From Thunnus maccoyii (Eukaryota; Chordata; Actinopteri; Scombriformes; Scombridae): a stretch of DNA of 64,000 bases. The position numbers were made by a program, and so were the translations under genes. The stretch spans positions 8,473,501-8,537,500 of the forward strand of contig NC_056535.1 of assembly GCF_910596095.1 (NCBI RefSeq), in the 5' to 3' direction. Under the pieces are notes generated by a model that saw nothing but the letters and a program-made list of their open reading frames with translations, made no database searches and was not told the origin of the DNA. Positions 39,801-51,200 of this stretch are shown here, one piece after another (position 1 is the stretch's first letter; the number at the start of each line of letters is the position of its first letter).

Positions 39801-42800
39801 ACCATCTGTTGTAGTATTTCTTGCCATCTTGTTATGTCAATTTACAGGTGCAGACAGTCAATGATTTAGAGTGCTTTTATTTCATAGTTTGTATTTTGGT
39901 TACATCTGGCAGCACATCTACAAATCTTTTCAATTGCCAACACAAACCTACAGTCAACAAGTGTTTCTCTAGCCAGCAGTTATTTACTAATGACAGCATG
40001 TTTTTTACTTTAATTCATTTAAATCACCAATGGGTTTAACAACTACTCATATTCCTACATTGTCATTAGTCATATCAAATGATTCGCTTTTGAGTTGAGA
40101 GAACTTTGGTTTAATATCTGATAAAGCTGTATATGTGCTACTGGTTCCTTCAGTATGAATCATGGAAAATGTTTGGAAGCTCTCATTTCACCTGGTTCAT
40201 GTGTGTCTTTATTGCAATATGTTGTAAGCCAGAAATGCTCATACCTCAATCAGTTTTGTTTTAGCAGTTTTATAGACAGAGTGGCAGCCTTATTTTGAGA
40301 AATGTATCTGTTAGTTCACATGTAAGTGTTGGTTAAGATTCTTGTTTTGTCCATCGTACAGGGCTTGAACCAGCACGTCCCAACCTCCTCCTGGGGCTGT
40401 TGATCTGCCAGAAGGACAGAAAGCGTGCTGGTGCTCCGTTGGAAACTGAGGAGAAACGGTCCAAGACTCAAACCAAAGATGTCGATGACACTGGCCTTCC
40501 AAAGCCATCTCCCTCAGTCAAAGCCGAAAGAAACACACGGCAGAGTCTGGAAATTCCCTTCAGCACAACTCCTCCAGGATCACCTCCACCTAGCTCCTCT
40601 GAGACCTCAAGCAGCACTGCCACCGCCTCCTCTGTCCTTTCTTTCTTGTCCTCTGTCAAAACGCCTGCCACATCCACTACCACTGGCAAAGACTCCCCAT
40701 CTTCATCCAGCTCTGTAGCTTCCTCTGCAGCTAACGCCACTCCTCTTCAGACCATCCTTAACACTCTTTTTGGGAAGAAAAAGCACGACTCAGAAGCTTC
40801 CAACTCTCCATCTGATCAGGGTGGGGAACTCTCCGTCCCGCCCGCTACAATGCTAGACCCCATTGTGCAGCAGTTTGCACAGATTTCTAAAGAGAAACCG
40901 GTAGAGGAGGATGAAGATGACCGACCATATGACCCAGAAGAAGAGTATGACCCCAGTAGGGGCTACAATGTGCCTAAAAAGCCTGTTGAGGTAATAAGCA
41001 AACCTGAGATCTCTAAGCAGCCTGAAGTAGTAGCAAATGAAGGTGATGATGTGGCATATGACCCAGAGGATGACTCTATTTTTGATGATGTAAAAACTGT
41101 ATTACCAGGTCAAACTAAGGCTACAAATGAATGTATAACTAATCCACAAAAGATCCTGGAGAGCCTTAAACAGATCGGGGATCAGACATTCCAGAAACCA
41201 GGAGAACAGCAAACGTCATCCACAGACGCACCTGGTGCCTCACTGACTCTTCCAGACACACTCTTAACTCAACCCACCAAATCCCTTTTGGCCAATAGCC
41301 AGCTACTGCAGCTTGGCAAAAAGGTTGAAGAGCTGGTGAAGTCTTCGTCGGTTGCTCCCTTGATCAACCAGAGGAGAGATCCCCGACAGAGCAGGGATCC
41401 TCGCCAGGCTGCAGCCAGCAGAAAACTGACTGATGAACCCGAGGAGAGAGAGGAGACATCTGCTCTGTTGGCAGATTCTACTCCGCCTTCACAGCCGGTG
41501 GTTCAAGAGCCACAATTGCCTAATGTAGCTGAACTCCCAGACTCCTCACAAGGCCCAGAGACATCATTGCCTCACGAGGAAGTGAAAAGTGAGATGCTAC
41601 CCTTCATGGAGTCAGACAAGGCAGAGGTGTCAATTCCTTTGTTAGGAGAGGAGGTGGAACCTGATATGGAGGTCAACTACATGGGTGAGATGGAAGTGAA
41701 AACTGAGGAAGCTGAGCCAATCAAGACTGAAATAGAGATGGACAAGTACAGTATTTGGCCAAATGCCGCCAGTATTTTAAAAGCTGGTGAAGATTCAGAG
41801 TATGAGGAGAGTAGCCAAGATGCGGCAACTTCAAACTATTATAATGAGCCTGCAAACACCTCTACAATAACTTCCACAATCCCGGTCCTCACTCAGAGCA
41901 CAACGATGGGTGACACTCAGTCCCATCACATGTCACATCACATGTCAGCATCAGGCTTGAACAGTGAGTACAGACCTCCAGCTGACATTCCCCCATCCTC
42001 CAACTTCCCTCCGCCCCATCCGATGCAGGGGCAGAACCTGATGATGAGGCCTCTGCCAATGTCTATGCCACCACCCATGCAAGGTCTTCCTCCAATGTCA
42101 GGCCCCCCTCCTATGCAGGGACCCCCTCCGCCCATCCATGTTCCTCCCCCTGTACGCGGTCCTCCTCCCATGCAAGCTGACAGCACCCAGCAATATGTCC
42201 CACCTCCGGCAGCATACCCTCCATATCAGAACCAGTGGCCAGGCAGCAAGCCCCCGCCACAGCAGCAGCAGCCGCCTCCTGGACTACCTCCTCAGAATAT
42301 TATGCCACCCAGAGGACCACCACCACCCTTCGCTCCAATGGGCCAGAGAGGCCCTCCTCCTCAAATGTTTGATCCTTCCATCCCCCCTCAGCACATTGGA
42401 CAACAAGGCCCTCCTCCAGGCCTTCCTCCACCTCCTAGTTTTGATGGACAGAACAATTTGCCTCCACCAAGGTTCACTGGTCCGCCACCGCCGTTTAACT
42501 TCCCTGGAAGCAGAGGGCCTCCTCCACCCTTCACAGGGCCACCTCCTGGACATTTTGATAACAGGCTTCCTCCTCCGTCCCACTTCACAGGATCCAGGGG
42601 TCCCCCACCATCTCAGTACGGTGACCACGGAGCCCAACCTCCAATGGTGACCCAACCCCCGATGGTGGAACAACCTCGAGGCCCTGCAGAACAGTATAAC
42701 AAAGACACAAACTCTTTCAAGCTAAATGTGGACCAACATCAGAATCCAAACCCTCTCCATGTTTATAAAGACAATCAGGGCCCGCCTCCAGGTCCAGCTT

Positions 42801-43921
42801 ACCGGGGACCTCCACCTAACCAGTATGAGGACAGAAGAGCTCCCAGTGGTGAGATGAGCGGACAACACTTCAATCCACATAGCCAGTATGGAGACTCCAG
42901 ACCACACTCCTCACCATCACATCGTGGACCTTTTGATGAGCACCGAGGTCCTCCCCCTCAGGAGAATCGAGCGCACCCATCTCACCCTTTTGGTGGATCA
43001 GAGCGGTATCGCTTTGATAGGCACTCAGATGAGGCTAGACCTGTTCGCCACAGCGGGCCCCTGCTGCCAACTCCCACAGAGGCTCCCATAGGTCCTCCAA
43101 GTCGTATGGGAGGCCACAGTCCAGACCTGCACAGGGATGACCACTGGCGCCGACACTCTCCTGAAATCAGGAGGAGGAGCAGCACTACCCGAGAGGACTC
43201 AGAGCCTCGCAGCGGAGATCGTTTCAGTCGTTTTGAAGGCGGGCACCGAGAACCTGCTCCTGGTTCCTCACAACCGTCTGAAGAGAGACAGAGAGAGCTG
43301 TCTGAGGATCGCAGGAGGGAAAGGGAGCGGGAAGTCCCCCACCCTGGCAGGCCGTCATGGGACAGGGGCCAGGGCAAGCGATGGAGCAGGGAACGAGAGT
43401 GGGACAGAGGCAGAGAGAGGGACCGGGATCAAGAACGAAACCGAGAACGAGACCGCAGCAGAGGGAGGGAGGGTGAGAGGCACAGGGAGACGGAGGGAGA
43501 GCGACACCGGGATCAAGACACAGACAGGAGGAGAGACCGGGACAGAGACAGGGACAGGGAAAGGGAAAGGGACAGAGCCAGGGACAGAGATTCTGACAGG
43601 AGGGACCACGATCGCGACAGAGGCAGAAACCGTGAGCGAGAACGTGAACGAGAGCGAGACAGACGGCGGGACAGGTCCCGAAGCAGAGAGCGAGACCGCG
43701 ACAAGGACCGCGGGAAAGATCGGGGCAGGGACAGAGACAAAGATAGGGAGAGGGACAGAGACAGAGACAAAGACAGGGAGAGGGACAGGGATAGGGACAA
43801 AGACAGAGATCGTCGGGAAAGGAGCAGAAGCCGAGAAAAGCGAGAGGAGAAAAAAGACACTAAACATGATACATCCAAGGAGAGTGATAAAACTGCAGAA
43901 AAAGACAAAAACACGTCCTAG
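26284..43921 (+). CDS. dido1: DIDO1 (death-inducer obliterator), long isoform, 15 coding exons
   Basis: Nuclear chromatin and RNA polymerase II-associated protein; in the family the PHD binds H3K4me3 and the SPOC domain binds the phosphorylated polymerase tail. Exons: 26284-26365, 26663-27716, 28987-29422, 30049-30402 (acceptor 30046 also possible), 32497-32716, 35444-36002, 36115-36274, 36452-36568, 36685-36846, 37165-37321, 37428-37944, 38283-38430, 38583-38672, 38778-38973, 40362-43921. All are GT-AG and in phase: 2603 aa, longer than the human 2240. N-terminal WGFRRSTVAKRE and RRSGRQSKRTDK match DIDO1; PHD about 368-420 (YCICRQKHNK / CCDRCEEWFHGDC); zinc-like CIGPGCENNAQPDSVYC within 525-642; TFIIS central domain about 888-992; SPOC about 1280-1435 (KGFINMQSVAKFVTKAYLVS); proline-rich about 1965-2265; Arg/Asp/Glu repeats about 2385-2580. 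The order PHD-TFIIS-SPOC with an RD-rich tail separates it from PHF3 and SPOCD1. Confidence 0.95.
27852..27882. repeat. Poly-C homopolymer, 31 bp
   Basis: An uninterrupted run of C lies in dido1 intron 2, 135 bp after the exon 2 donor. Such long runs are prone to length errors in sequencing and assembly. Confidence 0.95.
32717..32805 (+). other. dido1 intron-5 read-through tail (possible short isoform end)
   Basis: If the donor at 32717 is skipped, the frame continues for 29 codons (CMYLFEGFG...) to a stop at 32805. The exon break lies just after the DHNY(I)AV...PEKT motif, where, as I recall, the short human DIDO1 isoform (562 aa) diverges from the long one. Intron AATAAA hexamers occur at 33769-33774 and near 35084. 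The isoform is inference, not observed. Confidence 0.35.
33010..33260. repeat. Teleost interspersed repeat remnant in dido1 intron 5
   Basis: The segment includes GGCACTCCAGAGATTTTACA, AAGGAACATTTCAGAGTCTC and TACCAGGTTGCATTATGGGA. These resemble a repeat I remember as widespread in fish genomes (opening 'ggacactccagtgattttac'). It is non-coding, and its boundaries are approximate. Confidence 0.5.
38974..39278 (+). terminator. Possible alternative 3' end of dido1 (SPOC-ending isoform)
   Basis: Reading past the exon-14 donor (CAG|gtaagc at 38974) adds KHLQGYTNILLW and a stop near 39014. A canonical AATAAA follows at 39273-39278, then GT-rich DNA. The next coding exon starts only at 40362. Human DIDO1 has a 1189 aa isoform ending just after SPOC, so intronic polyadenylation here would give the equivalent product. 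This is inference from signals. Confidence 0.4.
39279..40361 (+). other. dido1 intron 14 remainder
   Basis: AT-rich intronic DNA between the candidate intronic poly(A) signal and the giant last exon. No exon or RNA gene was recognised. Confidence 0.6.
43395..43830 (+). repeat. Imperfect GACAGR hexamer repeat inside dido1 coding exon
   Basis: Runs of GACAGG/GACAGA/GAGAGG units encode the Arg-Asp/Arg-Glu tail of DIDO1. The composition keeps the opposite strand and another frame open as well, which explains the long overlapping open frames seen there. The human protein has the same kind of tail, so this is coding sequence, not an invading satellite. Confidence 0.8.
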
Positions 43922-44320
43922 TATCTGTTTCATGGACACTCCACACAGTTGAGACACTTTGATCTTTCACCACTTAAAATCATCACTGTAAATGTAGATG
44001 AGCAGTATTTCGCTAAATTTCCACAGTTGTGTTCTTTCTGGAAAAAAAAAGTTTGACAATGTTTGTATTCTCTTTGTCACTAAAAGGTTTCTAAATTTGT
44101 TTTATCACATTTGAAAAACAAAACTGAAGGCCATCTAAGTTGCTTGTGTACAAGATGTTTTAAGTAGGCTACTGAGTCCTATTACATGTACCTTTCTCCT
44201 GTCAAAGCATTTTTTTTTTTAAGAAAACAATAATGTAACTGATTAACACCATTTGCAATATGTAAATATGAATGTATTTGTGTATATACTGATGTTTTTA
44301 ATACTTTTCTAAGTACAGAA

Positions 44321-44326
44321 AATAAA
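44321..44326 (+). terminator. dido1 poly(A) signal
   Basis: A canonical AATAAA lies 400 bp after the dido1 stop codon in AT-rich 3' UTR. It is the best candidate for the long isoform end and lies tail to tail with the oppositely oriented ogfr 3' UTR. Confidence 0.7.
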
Positions 44327-44444
44327 AGCCATATACGTATCTGAGATGGATAATGTGAAAGTTAAGGCAACACTGCTTAGAACTGTGGTCATTGCACAGT
44401 GTAAGGTGTTAAATTGTTCAGCAGCTTTGAACTAAAAGTCTCCA

Positions 44445-44785
44445 TTTATTTACAGTATAGTACACCCCATCGATGGTTGTTCATGAAATGTCCTGATTCT
44501 GTTTCAGCTCAACCAATTAAACCTGTTTGATGACATCTGTGTTTGTCTCTGTTACTGTGGATACACATAGCTGACATGTATTATGAAGATTTTTGACATC
44601 AAAGGGCATCCATAAATTACAGTTCATTTCCACATTTATGTAAGTGCAGAATATGTTTTGTAACTTTAGAAGATGTATGTAGCCTTATATCTGTGAGATG
44701 CTACAGAAAATCCAGAAACCCGGTGAGGTAAAGGCATGATAATTATAAAAGTCAAGGGAACCAAATCACACTTCTGTTTTTTATT
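44445..44785 (-). terminator. ogfr 3' end, candidate poly(A) signals
   Basis: On the minus strand AATAAA occurs at 44785-44780 and at 44450-44445, 0.9-1.3 kb beyond the ogfr stop. The nearer one would leave about 450 bp between the dido1 and ogfr transcript ends. Confidence 0.4.
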
Positions 44786-45467
44786 TGTAAGAAACATAAT
44801 AACAAACTGACCTGCATTGTAAACAAACTGTGTCAGACAGAATTTTTTTCTTAAATCAACAGGATTCATACATGATTACAGTATTTCCTTACTCCTTTTC
44901 CAGTAGCATACTTCATTACAGTTAGGCAGTTAAACTCTGAAACATCAACTTTCCTTCTCAGCAATGACCAGGCCTTAGTTTCAACCTTGCCACTGCAAAA
45001 ATATTACTATTACTCTGATTACAGTTAGGAATTAATGGAAGATTAAAAGATCTGTGCACATAAGACATATAAAACAAGTAGGTATAACAAACAGGCTGTG
45101 AACACAGAATAAGATAATCAAAACAAAAACTTTAGACTCTAGAAACTGATTTACCACAAACAAACTGATGAACAGTTCTTAAAACTATTTTTATGTGCTA
45201 CTTACCCACATCATGACAAAAGCACTTGTATTAAAATTGCACTCTTTGTGTAAAACATTCATTTGGTTCAGAAGACTGGAAATTAATGTTATACGAAAGC
45301 CCGAGAACAAGAATGAGACGACCAAGAAAAAAAAAATCCAGAAATCAAAACTGTTAATACTAAAGTGAAAAAACATTTGCATAAATAACAGTATATTCAG
45401 TTTGGTGTGTAAAGTACAGAAACCAACTGTGTAGTTAAAGTAAATTTCAAAGATGCTCTGATCACCC

Positions 45468-45684
45468 TCAGAATCTGGAGTTTCTCTGCCTCTGACTGGT
45501 TAACTCATCATCACTGCCTCTGTCTTTGCTGCTTTGACCCTCTTGATTCTCTTCAGGCTGTGTATTTGAATTGCAGTCATGTTGTGGACTTGCATAAGAA
45601 CTTTAAGGCTTTGGGGTCACCTCCTCCACCAGCTGGTAGTAACTGTTGCTCTGTGGCGGCAGGCTTAATGTTATCAAGGTCCAG
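45468..45684 (-). other. Coding-like sequence downstream of the ogfr stop
   Basis: Two shifted open stretches follow the stop. One, from 45684, reads LDLDNIKPAATEQQLLPAGG and on to a stop near 45580. The other, overlapping its end in a different frame, reads QPEENQEGQ...DDELTSQRQ and ends with TGA at 45468. Both have the hydrophilic acidic/Gln-rich composition expected of an OGFR C-terminal tail. They may be a decayed extension, an unrecognised last exon (an acceptor-like CTCTAG lies just before 45684), or the result of indel errors. Confidence 0.35.
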
Positions 45685-45706
45685 CTAGAGACACTGTTAC
45701 CAGATA

Positions 45707-46959
45707 TTACACCATGTCAAGCACATGAGCCTGTTTGTTGCTATGCATTTCCTTCTGTGACTTGGACATTGACCATTTTATCTGTATTTTCTTTGGACAC
45801 CACACAAACTCATCTCTACGGTCATATTCCAAATAGGCGAACTTGATGAGTTCCCTGCGTTGTCTTTTATCCAAGACTGCGAACAGAAAGTAGCTGAGGA
45901 CACTGTCCTTGACCTTTGGGAGTTCTCCGTTGACGAGAGTCTCCTCCAAGAAGAAGCGGACCAGGGGGGCTTGGTAGTGAGGGTACCCCAGGGTCCCCAG
46001 GCACTTCAGGATGCGGGTGATGCGCAGGTTGTTGTGAGTGTGACTGGTTGATGGCAAACAGTAAAAAAGGCAAAGAAATTATTACTTGGATGGTTTTGTT
46101 ACTTTGAATGATCAATGTATGATTTAATATTCTGAGATAGTTCACCTGTTCAGGTTGTTGAATCTGTCTTTCCAGTTCCATGCTCTCTTGACGTCTCCTG
46201 TTTCCTCATCACACAATTCGATACCATAAAAGTCCAACATGAGCTTGTACGATGTCAACAGATTTGCCTTTGCAGTTGCATTATTCAGAAATTCCTGAAG
46301 AAAAGGTAGATTTTTTTTTATAAGAACATGTGAAGCACTTTCTACTGAAATTATAACTTTTATCAGGTTTTAGTAGTTTACCTCAATTTCTGCCTTTGTC
46401 AGTGTCCTGGCATCACAGTTCATTCCTGGTTCTTGCAGTGGGAACAACCTTTGAAAGAAAAAAATAATTATAAGTTGCATAAACAGGAACTGAACATGTT
46501 ACATCACACCTGATGACAAATGAACTTACCACTGAATATAGGTGTGTACATACTCCAGTGTGTCATATTCTCCATACCATTGAGTGTGGAAATCATTTAT
46601 GTAGACACCTGATAATAAACAGAAATGCAGTCCAAATGTAAATGTGAAAAGATGTAAAGAAAGTAGCACAGATAAAGATGAAGCCTAACTCTTGACTAAA
46701 TATTCTCCTGATGCAGATTTACACTGAAAAACAAATCACCAACTACAACTTGGTATAAGCCATGTACATCTACATGGACTTTGTACTGTGTGTTAGTACC
46801 GTCAGGTGATGAGGACCTCAGTCCAAGGTAGAAGTTCAAGTTAGGCTTGTCATCCTGCTCAAGAGGTGGGGGCCTGTTCCAGCGTTGTGGTCTGATGTCG
46901 AGCTGAAGGGGAAATATAGAAGAGAATATGGGATGTTTGTGTGTCAATGTGTGTGTGTT

Positions 46960-47008
<49 letters not shown>

Positions 47009-47799
47009 AACTTACAGGGTAGCCATGCCTGTAGTTCTGCATGTCTCTTGCTGCATCTCTAAATCTGTTAAACTTGTACTGTTACAAAGACAATAAATGG
47101 AAATGATGATTATATTATATTCAAGACATTCAGTGACATATGCAGGACAAGCAATCAACATGCAAAAAAGAAAAGAAGAACAGAAACTATTACATTACGA
47201 GGTCACTTTAAACTCACCGGAGGTCACGCCCTAACATAATATGATTACAATGCAGGCCTCAGTACGGTTCCATCTCTCACAGATCTGTGCAGTAGGCCTG
47301 AACCATACATGTTGATCTATGTTTTACTTACATTTCTGGACTGTGGGCGGCTGGTCCTCTTGAATGGACCCTCCTGACTCTCCTCAGTCTCCCAGGTTGA
47401 ATCATAGTCACAGTAAAACTCGTCCGTGGTCTCAACTCGAAACTCATCATCGCTTAACTCATTATCCTCATCTTCTTCAAACTCTGACCGCTGGTCAACG
47501 ACCCTGTTCCCTGCCGCATGTGGACCCTCACAGTAAACCCCCTCTACCTCCTTTGGGGAGCTTGTCCCTGGAGGTTTGTTTTCGTCACTTGTTTCAGGCT
47601 CACTCTGGCTTCCGTGATCACTTCTCTTGGAGCCTATCGCTGAAAGTGTACGTCCGACTACTGGAGCAGAAACTCTGATCAAACACCGCCACATGAAACA
47701 CAGTCTGCGCCATAACCAGTCCACTAAAGGATAAAGTCGGTTTACAAACCAAACCATGATAAGTACAACGTGCCACGAGGTAACACAGCAACGATACAT
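45707..47799 (-). CDS. ogfr: Opioid growth factor receptor (OGFr domain), 7 coding exons
   Basis: The family founder binds Met-enkephalin and restrains proliferation, acting at the nuclear envelope/nucleus. Minus-strand exons, first to last: 47799-47332, 47078-47016, 46902-46800, 46608-46530, 46448-46382, 46294-46146, 46043-45707. Junctions are GT-AG and in phase, total 421 aa. The OGFr domain spans about residues 160-390 and shows RHGYP, NLNFYLGLRSSSPDG, HTYIQWLFPLQEPGMN, LMLDFYGI, HNNLRITRILKCLG and HYQAPLVRFFLEETLV, closer to OGFR than to OGFRL1. YDSTWETEE in the acidic exon 1 resembles the human N-terminal CDSTWEEDE. Odd points: an extra hydrophobic N-terminus (about 1-45), Ser where human has Trp/Arg before the HNN motif, and a short C-terminus lacking the human repeats, with coding-like sequence beyond the stop. 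Confidence 0.85.
46964..47005. repeat. (GT)n microsatellite
   Basis: A pure dinucleotide tract of about 42 bp lies in ogfr intron 2, immediately 3' of the minus-strand exon 2 donor (exon ends at 47016). It may vary in length between individuals. Confidence 0.9.
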
Positions 47800-48040
47800 T
47801 CCTCATCTGCCGTTTATGTCTTTCACTTTCACTTTCCTCTGAATTCACTACAGTTTTTACACAAAACCGAAACTTTGTCGACAATCAACACGCACACAAG
47901 CAGGTCAACGGCTTCATGTTGCTTGTTTATGATTTGAGTGGAAATAACTGTATGAGGGTTATGGATTATAGACAGACATAAACTCCTCTTATTCCCCTCC
48001 GAGATTAATTATGATTTCTTAACACAACGTTTATGTAGGC

Positions 48041-48255
48041 CAGTGGTTCTCAATCTGGGGTCCAGGGACCCCAAGGGATCCTTTAGGGGATTCCAGGGGG
48101 TCCCCAGCAAAAGGGGGAATAATTTGTTTTCAATATAATTTCCAATTCTGTAGGCTAATAAAAGATCTAAAAGCAAAATTTCATCAAAAGTGGGTCCGTG
48201 TTCTAATTTGTGTCAGTTTAGGAGTCCTTTAAGTGAAAAAGTTTGAGAACCACTG
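48041..48255. mobile_element. hAT-like MITE, 215 bp
   Basis: Starts CAGTGGTTCTCAA and ends TTTGAGAACCACTG, a terminal inverted repeat of about 14 bp typical of hAT non-autonomous elements (CAG...CTG ends). The interior is GC-rich near the left end (GGGGTCCAGGGACCCCAAGG) and non-coding. I could not identify a clean 8 bp target duplication. Confidence 0.7.
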
Positions 48256-51200
48256 GGCTACCTTAAAGAAGTGCATCACTAACTGTGTGCCGGTTGTGAT
48301 TTTTCCTGGGAATGTCACCACCGACACCCAGTTTGTAAAGGTAAATGCTAGTTTGGGTCAGGTTAGGGTTACGCACACAATGAAAAACCACAACGCTTAC
48401 AAATCTCATGATAGTTTCACAAATTGTCCCTCCAGCTGATCCAATCTAGTACCAACCACCCTTCATAATACTCATAACACTACAAATGCAAAGGCTGTTA
48501 TTAGTGGGCCATAGGCTTAATCAACATTGTGTTACCCCATTGGGTGAACGATAGTGACTTAACAGACAATTATTTAAATGAAAATCTCAGAGATTCTTAG
48601 AGATTGACAAAGTTTTATCTCAAAATTAAGTCATGGTTGACCAAGGGAGTGAGAAAAATGAGCAGCCACGACCTCAGCCTCTGTCCTCATGAAACTTACC
48701 TTAAAATGTCATTCATTTACACATTAATAATCATTTAATTAAATATATTAATGGGATTATAAGAGGATAATTAATGGTTACATTAATGTACTATAATTAA
48801 GTATTTTCAATGGATTTTCGGCTGGTTTAGGGGCTTGACCAAATAGCATAAAAGCTATCCCTTAATTTATTTAAACTGTGTGAGGGCCTTTTTCAATTAA
48901 GTTAAAAATTCAGGAATGAGGTTTTAACCCCTTAAACCATGCAGACAATCCACTGACATATATATAATACCTTACTATATTATAATCCATTAATTTAGCC
49001 ATTAATTAACCACACAATTTTCAGTGAAGACTTGGATTTGTAAGCTCATTTTAAGGTACAAATTAATTATTACTATATTACAGTCTATCTGTTTATTTAT
49101 CATATGTTCCTAATCTGAGGTAGATCTATTTTATACCTGAACACAGAAGAATACCTTAAAATATAATTAATTTGCACCTTAAAGTATTTAAGCTCCCTAA
49201 CGCAAACCAAAATCCCAATCCCTGACTTGATGATTAATGGATTTGTCAAATATTTCAAATTAAGGTGAAAATTAAGGGGACTTTAATATCGAATTAATTT
49301 GTTAATTAGACGCTTATGAAATTACTTTTTAAATTTTTTGCAAATTAAAGGAGTACTCCAGCACTTTAGTACTGCAACTCCATTCATTTGAGGTCTCAAA
49401 AGTCACCGATTAAACAAAACAAAGATTAAAATTGATGCAGCAGTGGCCCACACATCCTGACTTTTAATCTGTAGAATGGTCAAGCTTCAATCAATTAAGG
49501 ACATGTTAAGGACATTTTAAGGGCTTGTTGTGTTATAGTGTGTCATGTATTGTCAAGTAGTGAACCTCTGTCAGAGAAATCACAACTGAATCTTATGAAT
49601 ATTATTCAAATCAAGAACTTTTATTGTTCAAATAATTTTTTGCACACATGTAAACCTACTGCTTTCATTAATGAAAAGTTCATTAAAGAAAATATGACTT
49701 CAGTAAACCTAATTGTGTTTAGTGATGAGTACCATCCAAGTCTGTATACTCTTGGAGCAACAATTATGAGTTTTCTGTCCTTTTTGTGGGTTAGTGCTTA
49801 TATTTTTGAAAGGAATCTGTAGATTATGTTAATTTCGATAATAAGATTTTTATTTGGGCAACAGTGTTAAACTTTACTGTCACGTCATCCATACAACAGA
49901 GTTCAAATTCCCAAGTTAGATAGAGACTAAACATTCCAAGACTACTGATATCAAAATAATTCATCTGCAGTATTTTTTATTAAAGAAATTGTATATAAAT
50001 TATTTTCTGATTTACTTCTTTGCTGCCTTTTTGTCAGTTTTATTTTTTATCCTAAAATGTGGGTTCAACAAAACCTGAGGGAGGAAATTACACTGGTGCC
50101 AAAAAATAGGCAGATATTTATTTTAAATTTGTGATCTTTACACAGAAAATGACACAATGACTATAATTTCAAAACACAAAGACTGCTGTCAGCTACAATT
50201 TACTGTCATTTGAGAAAACAGCGATCCTTTTTAATGAAAAATGCAGTACTTTTTTCTGTAGTCACATTCGTCCTCAGACCAGGTGCCTCAAACAGAAAGA
50301 GGCACCGTTCCCTGAAGGTGATGTTGCAGAGGAATTAAAGACCACATCCCTGCCCTTTTGGCTAATAAGGCTCAAAGGACTGTTCACATTAGCTGCAAAG
50401 TTCAACCCTGTTTCCCTCTGATGACTTGTCACCAAAGAGACATTTACCTGCAAGTTCATGTAAAGCATTTGATTTTTATTAACAGGCTTTAAAAAGAGGC
50501 AGCATTTTACTTTTATGACAAAAATACACCATGTCTCTGTACTATATAATCATTATAACGACTGTCTTCATATCCATTGCCTTCACCTGCTGTTATCAGT
50601 GTAAAGATCATGTTCGCAGTATATTTCCCTGCCTTATTTTCTTTGAAGATGGCACTTGGACAGATGAGTGTCTCGACTCCAGTCAGTGGACATCCTGCTC
50701 TTAATGTCTTCCTGTGGAAGATAAAGAGATGCATGAACCATCCTGTAGAACAAAGAGATATGAGATCAGTACATTTGATAATACACCATCATTACTTCAT
50801 GGATATAGAGTCGTTAAACCGCAGGGAGCTTATTAAATTACTTGTGTGTCTGAGGTATTGCACAGCATACTGTTGAACTGATGTGTCTATTTGTGACTTG
50901 TGGTTTAGGTTATTGTTTTCTACACGCAAGGTGGAATTTACATAGCGAATTGATCCTGAATAAAACTGACGTGAGCACTGTGTGCTCTCATTGAGTGGAC
51001 TCTGGCAAGGCTATTATCTCTCAGGGACTCCTTTCAAAAGGAGATAATTGCTCTTACTGCCAGTGGAGAAAATCAAGACGTGTCTGCATGCTACACTGTT
51101 AACATCTGCTCGCCAATAGAATTCATTTATGCTTACTAAAGCAGGATACGGTCCTGTGCTGTCTCTGGAAGATAAAAAGCAGCGTTGAGATAGCCATATG

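Noticed and set aside
40468..42673. Overlapping frames on both strands within the dido1 last exon
   Set aside because: They are shadows of the Ser/Pro-rich coding frame; only the plus-strand frame ending at 43921 continues the SPOC exon in phase.
43355..43957. 200-residue minus-strand open frame opposite the dido1 tail (and a 271-residue plus-strand frame at 43137-43952)
   Set aside because: Both are by-products of the GACAGR repeat encoding the RD/RE tail of DIDO1; their peptides are simple-sequence and have no conserved features.
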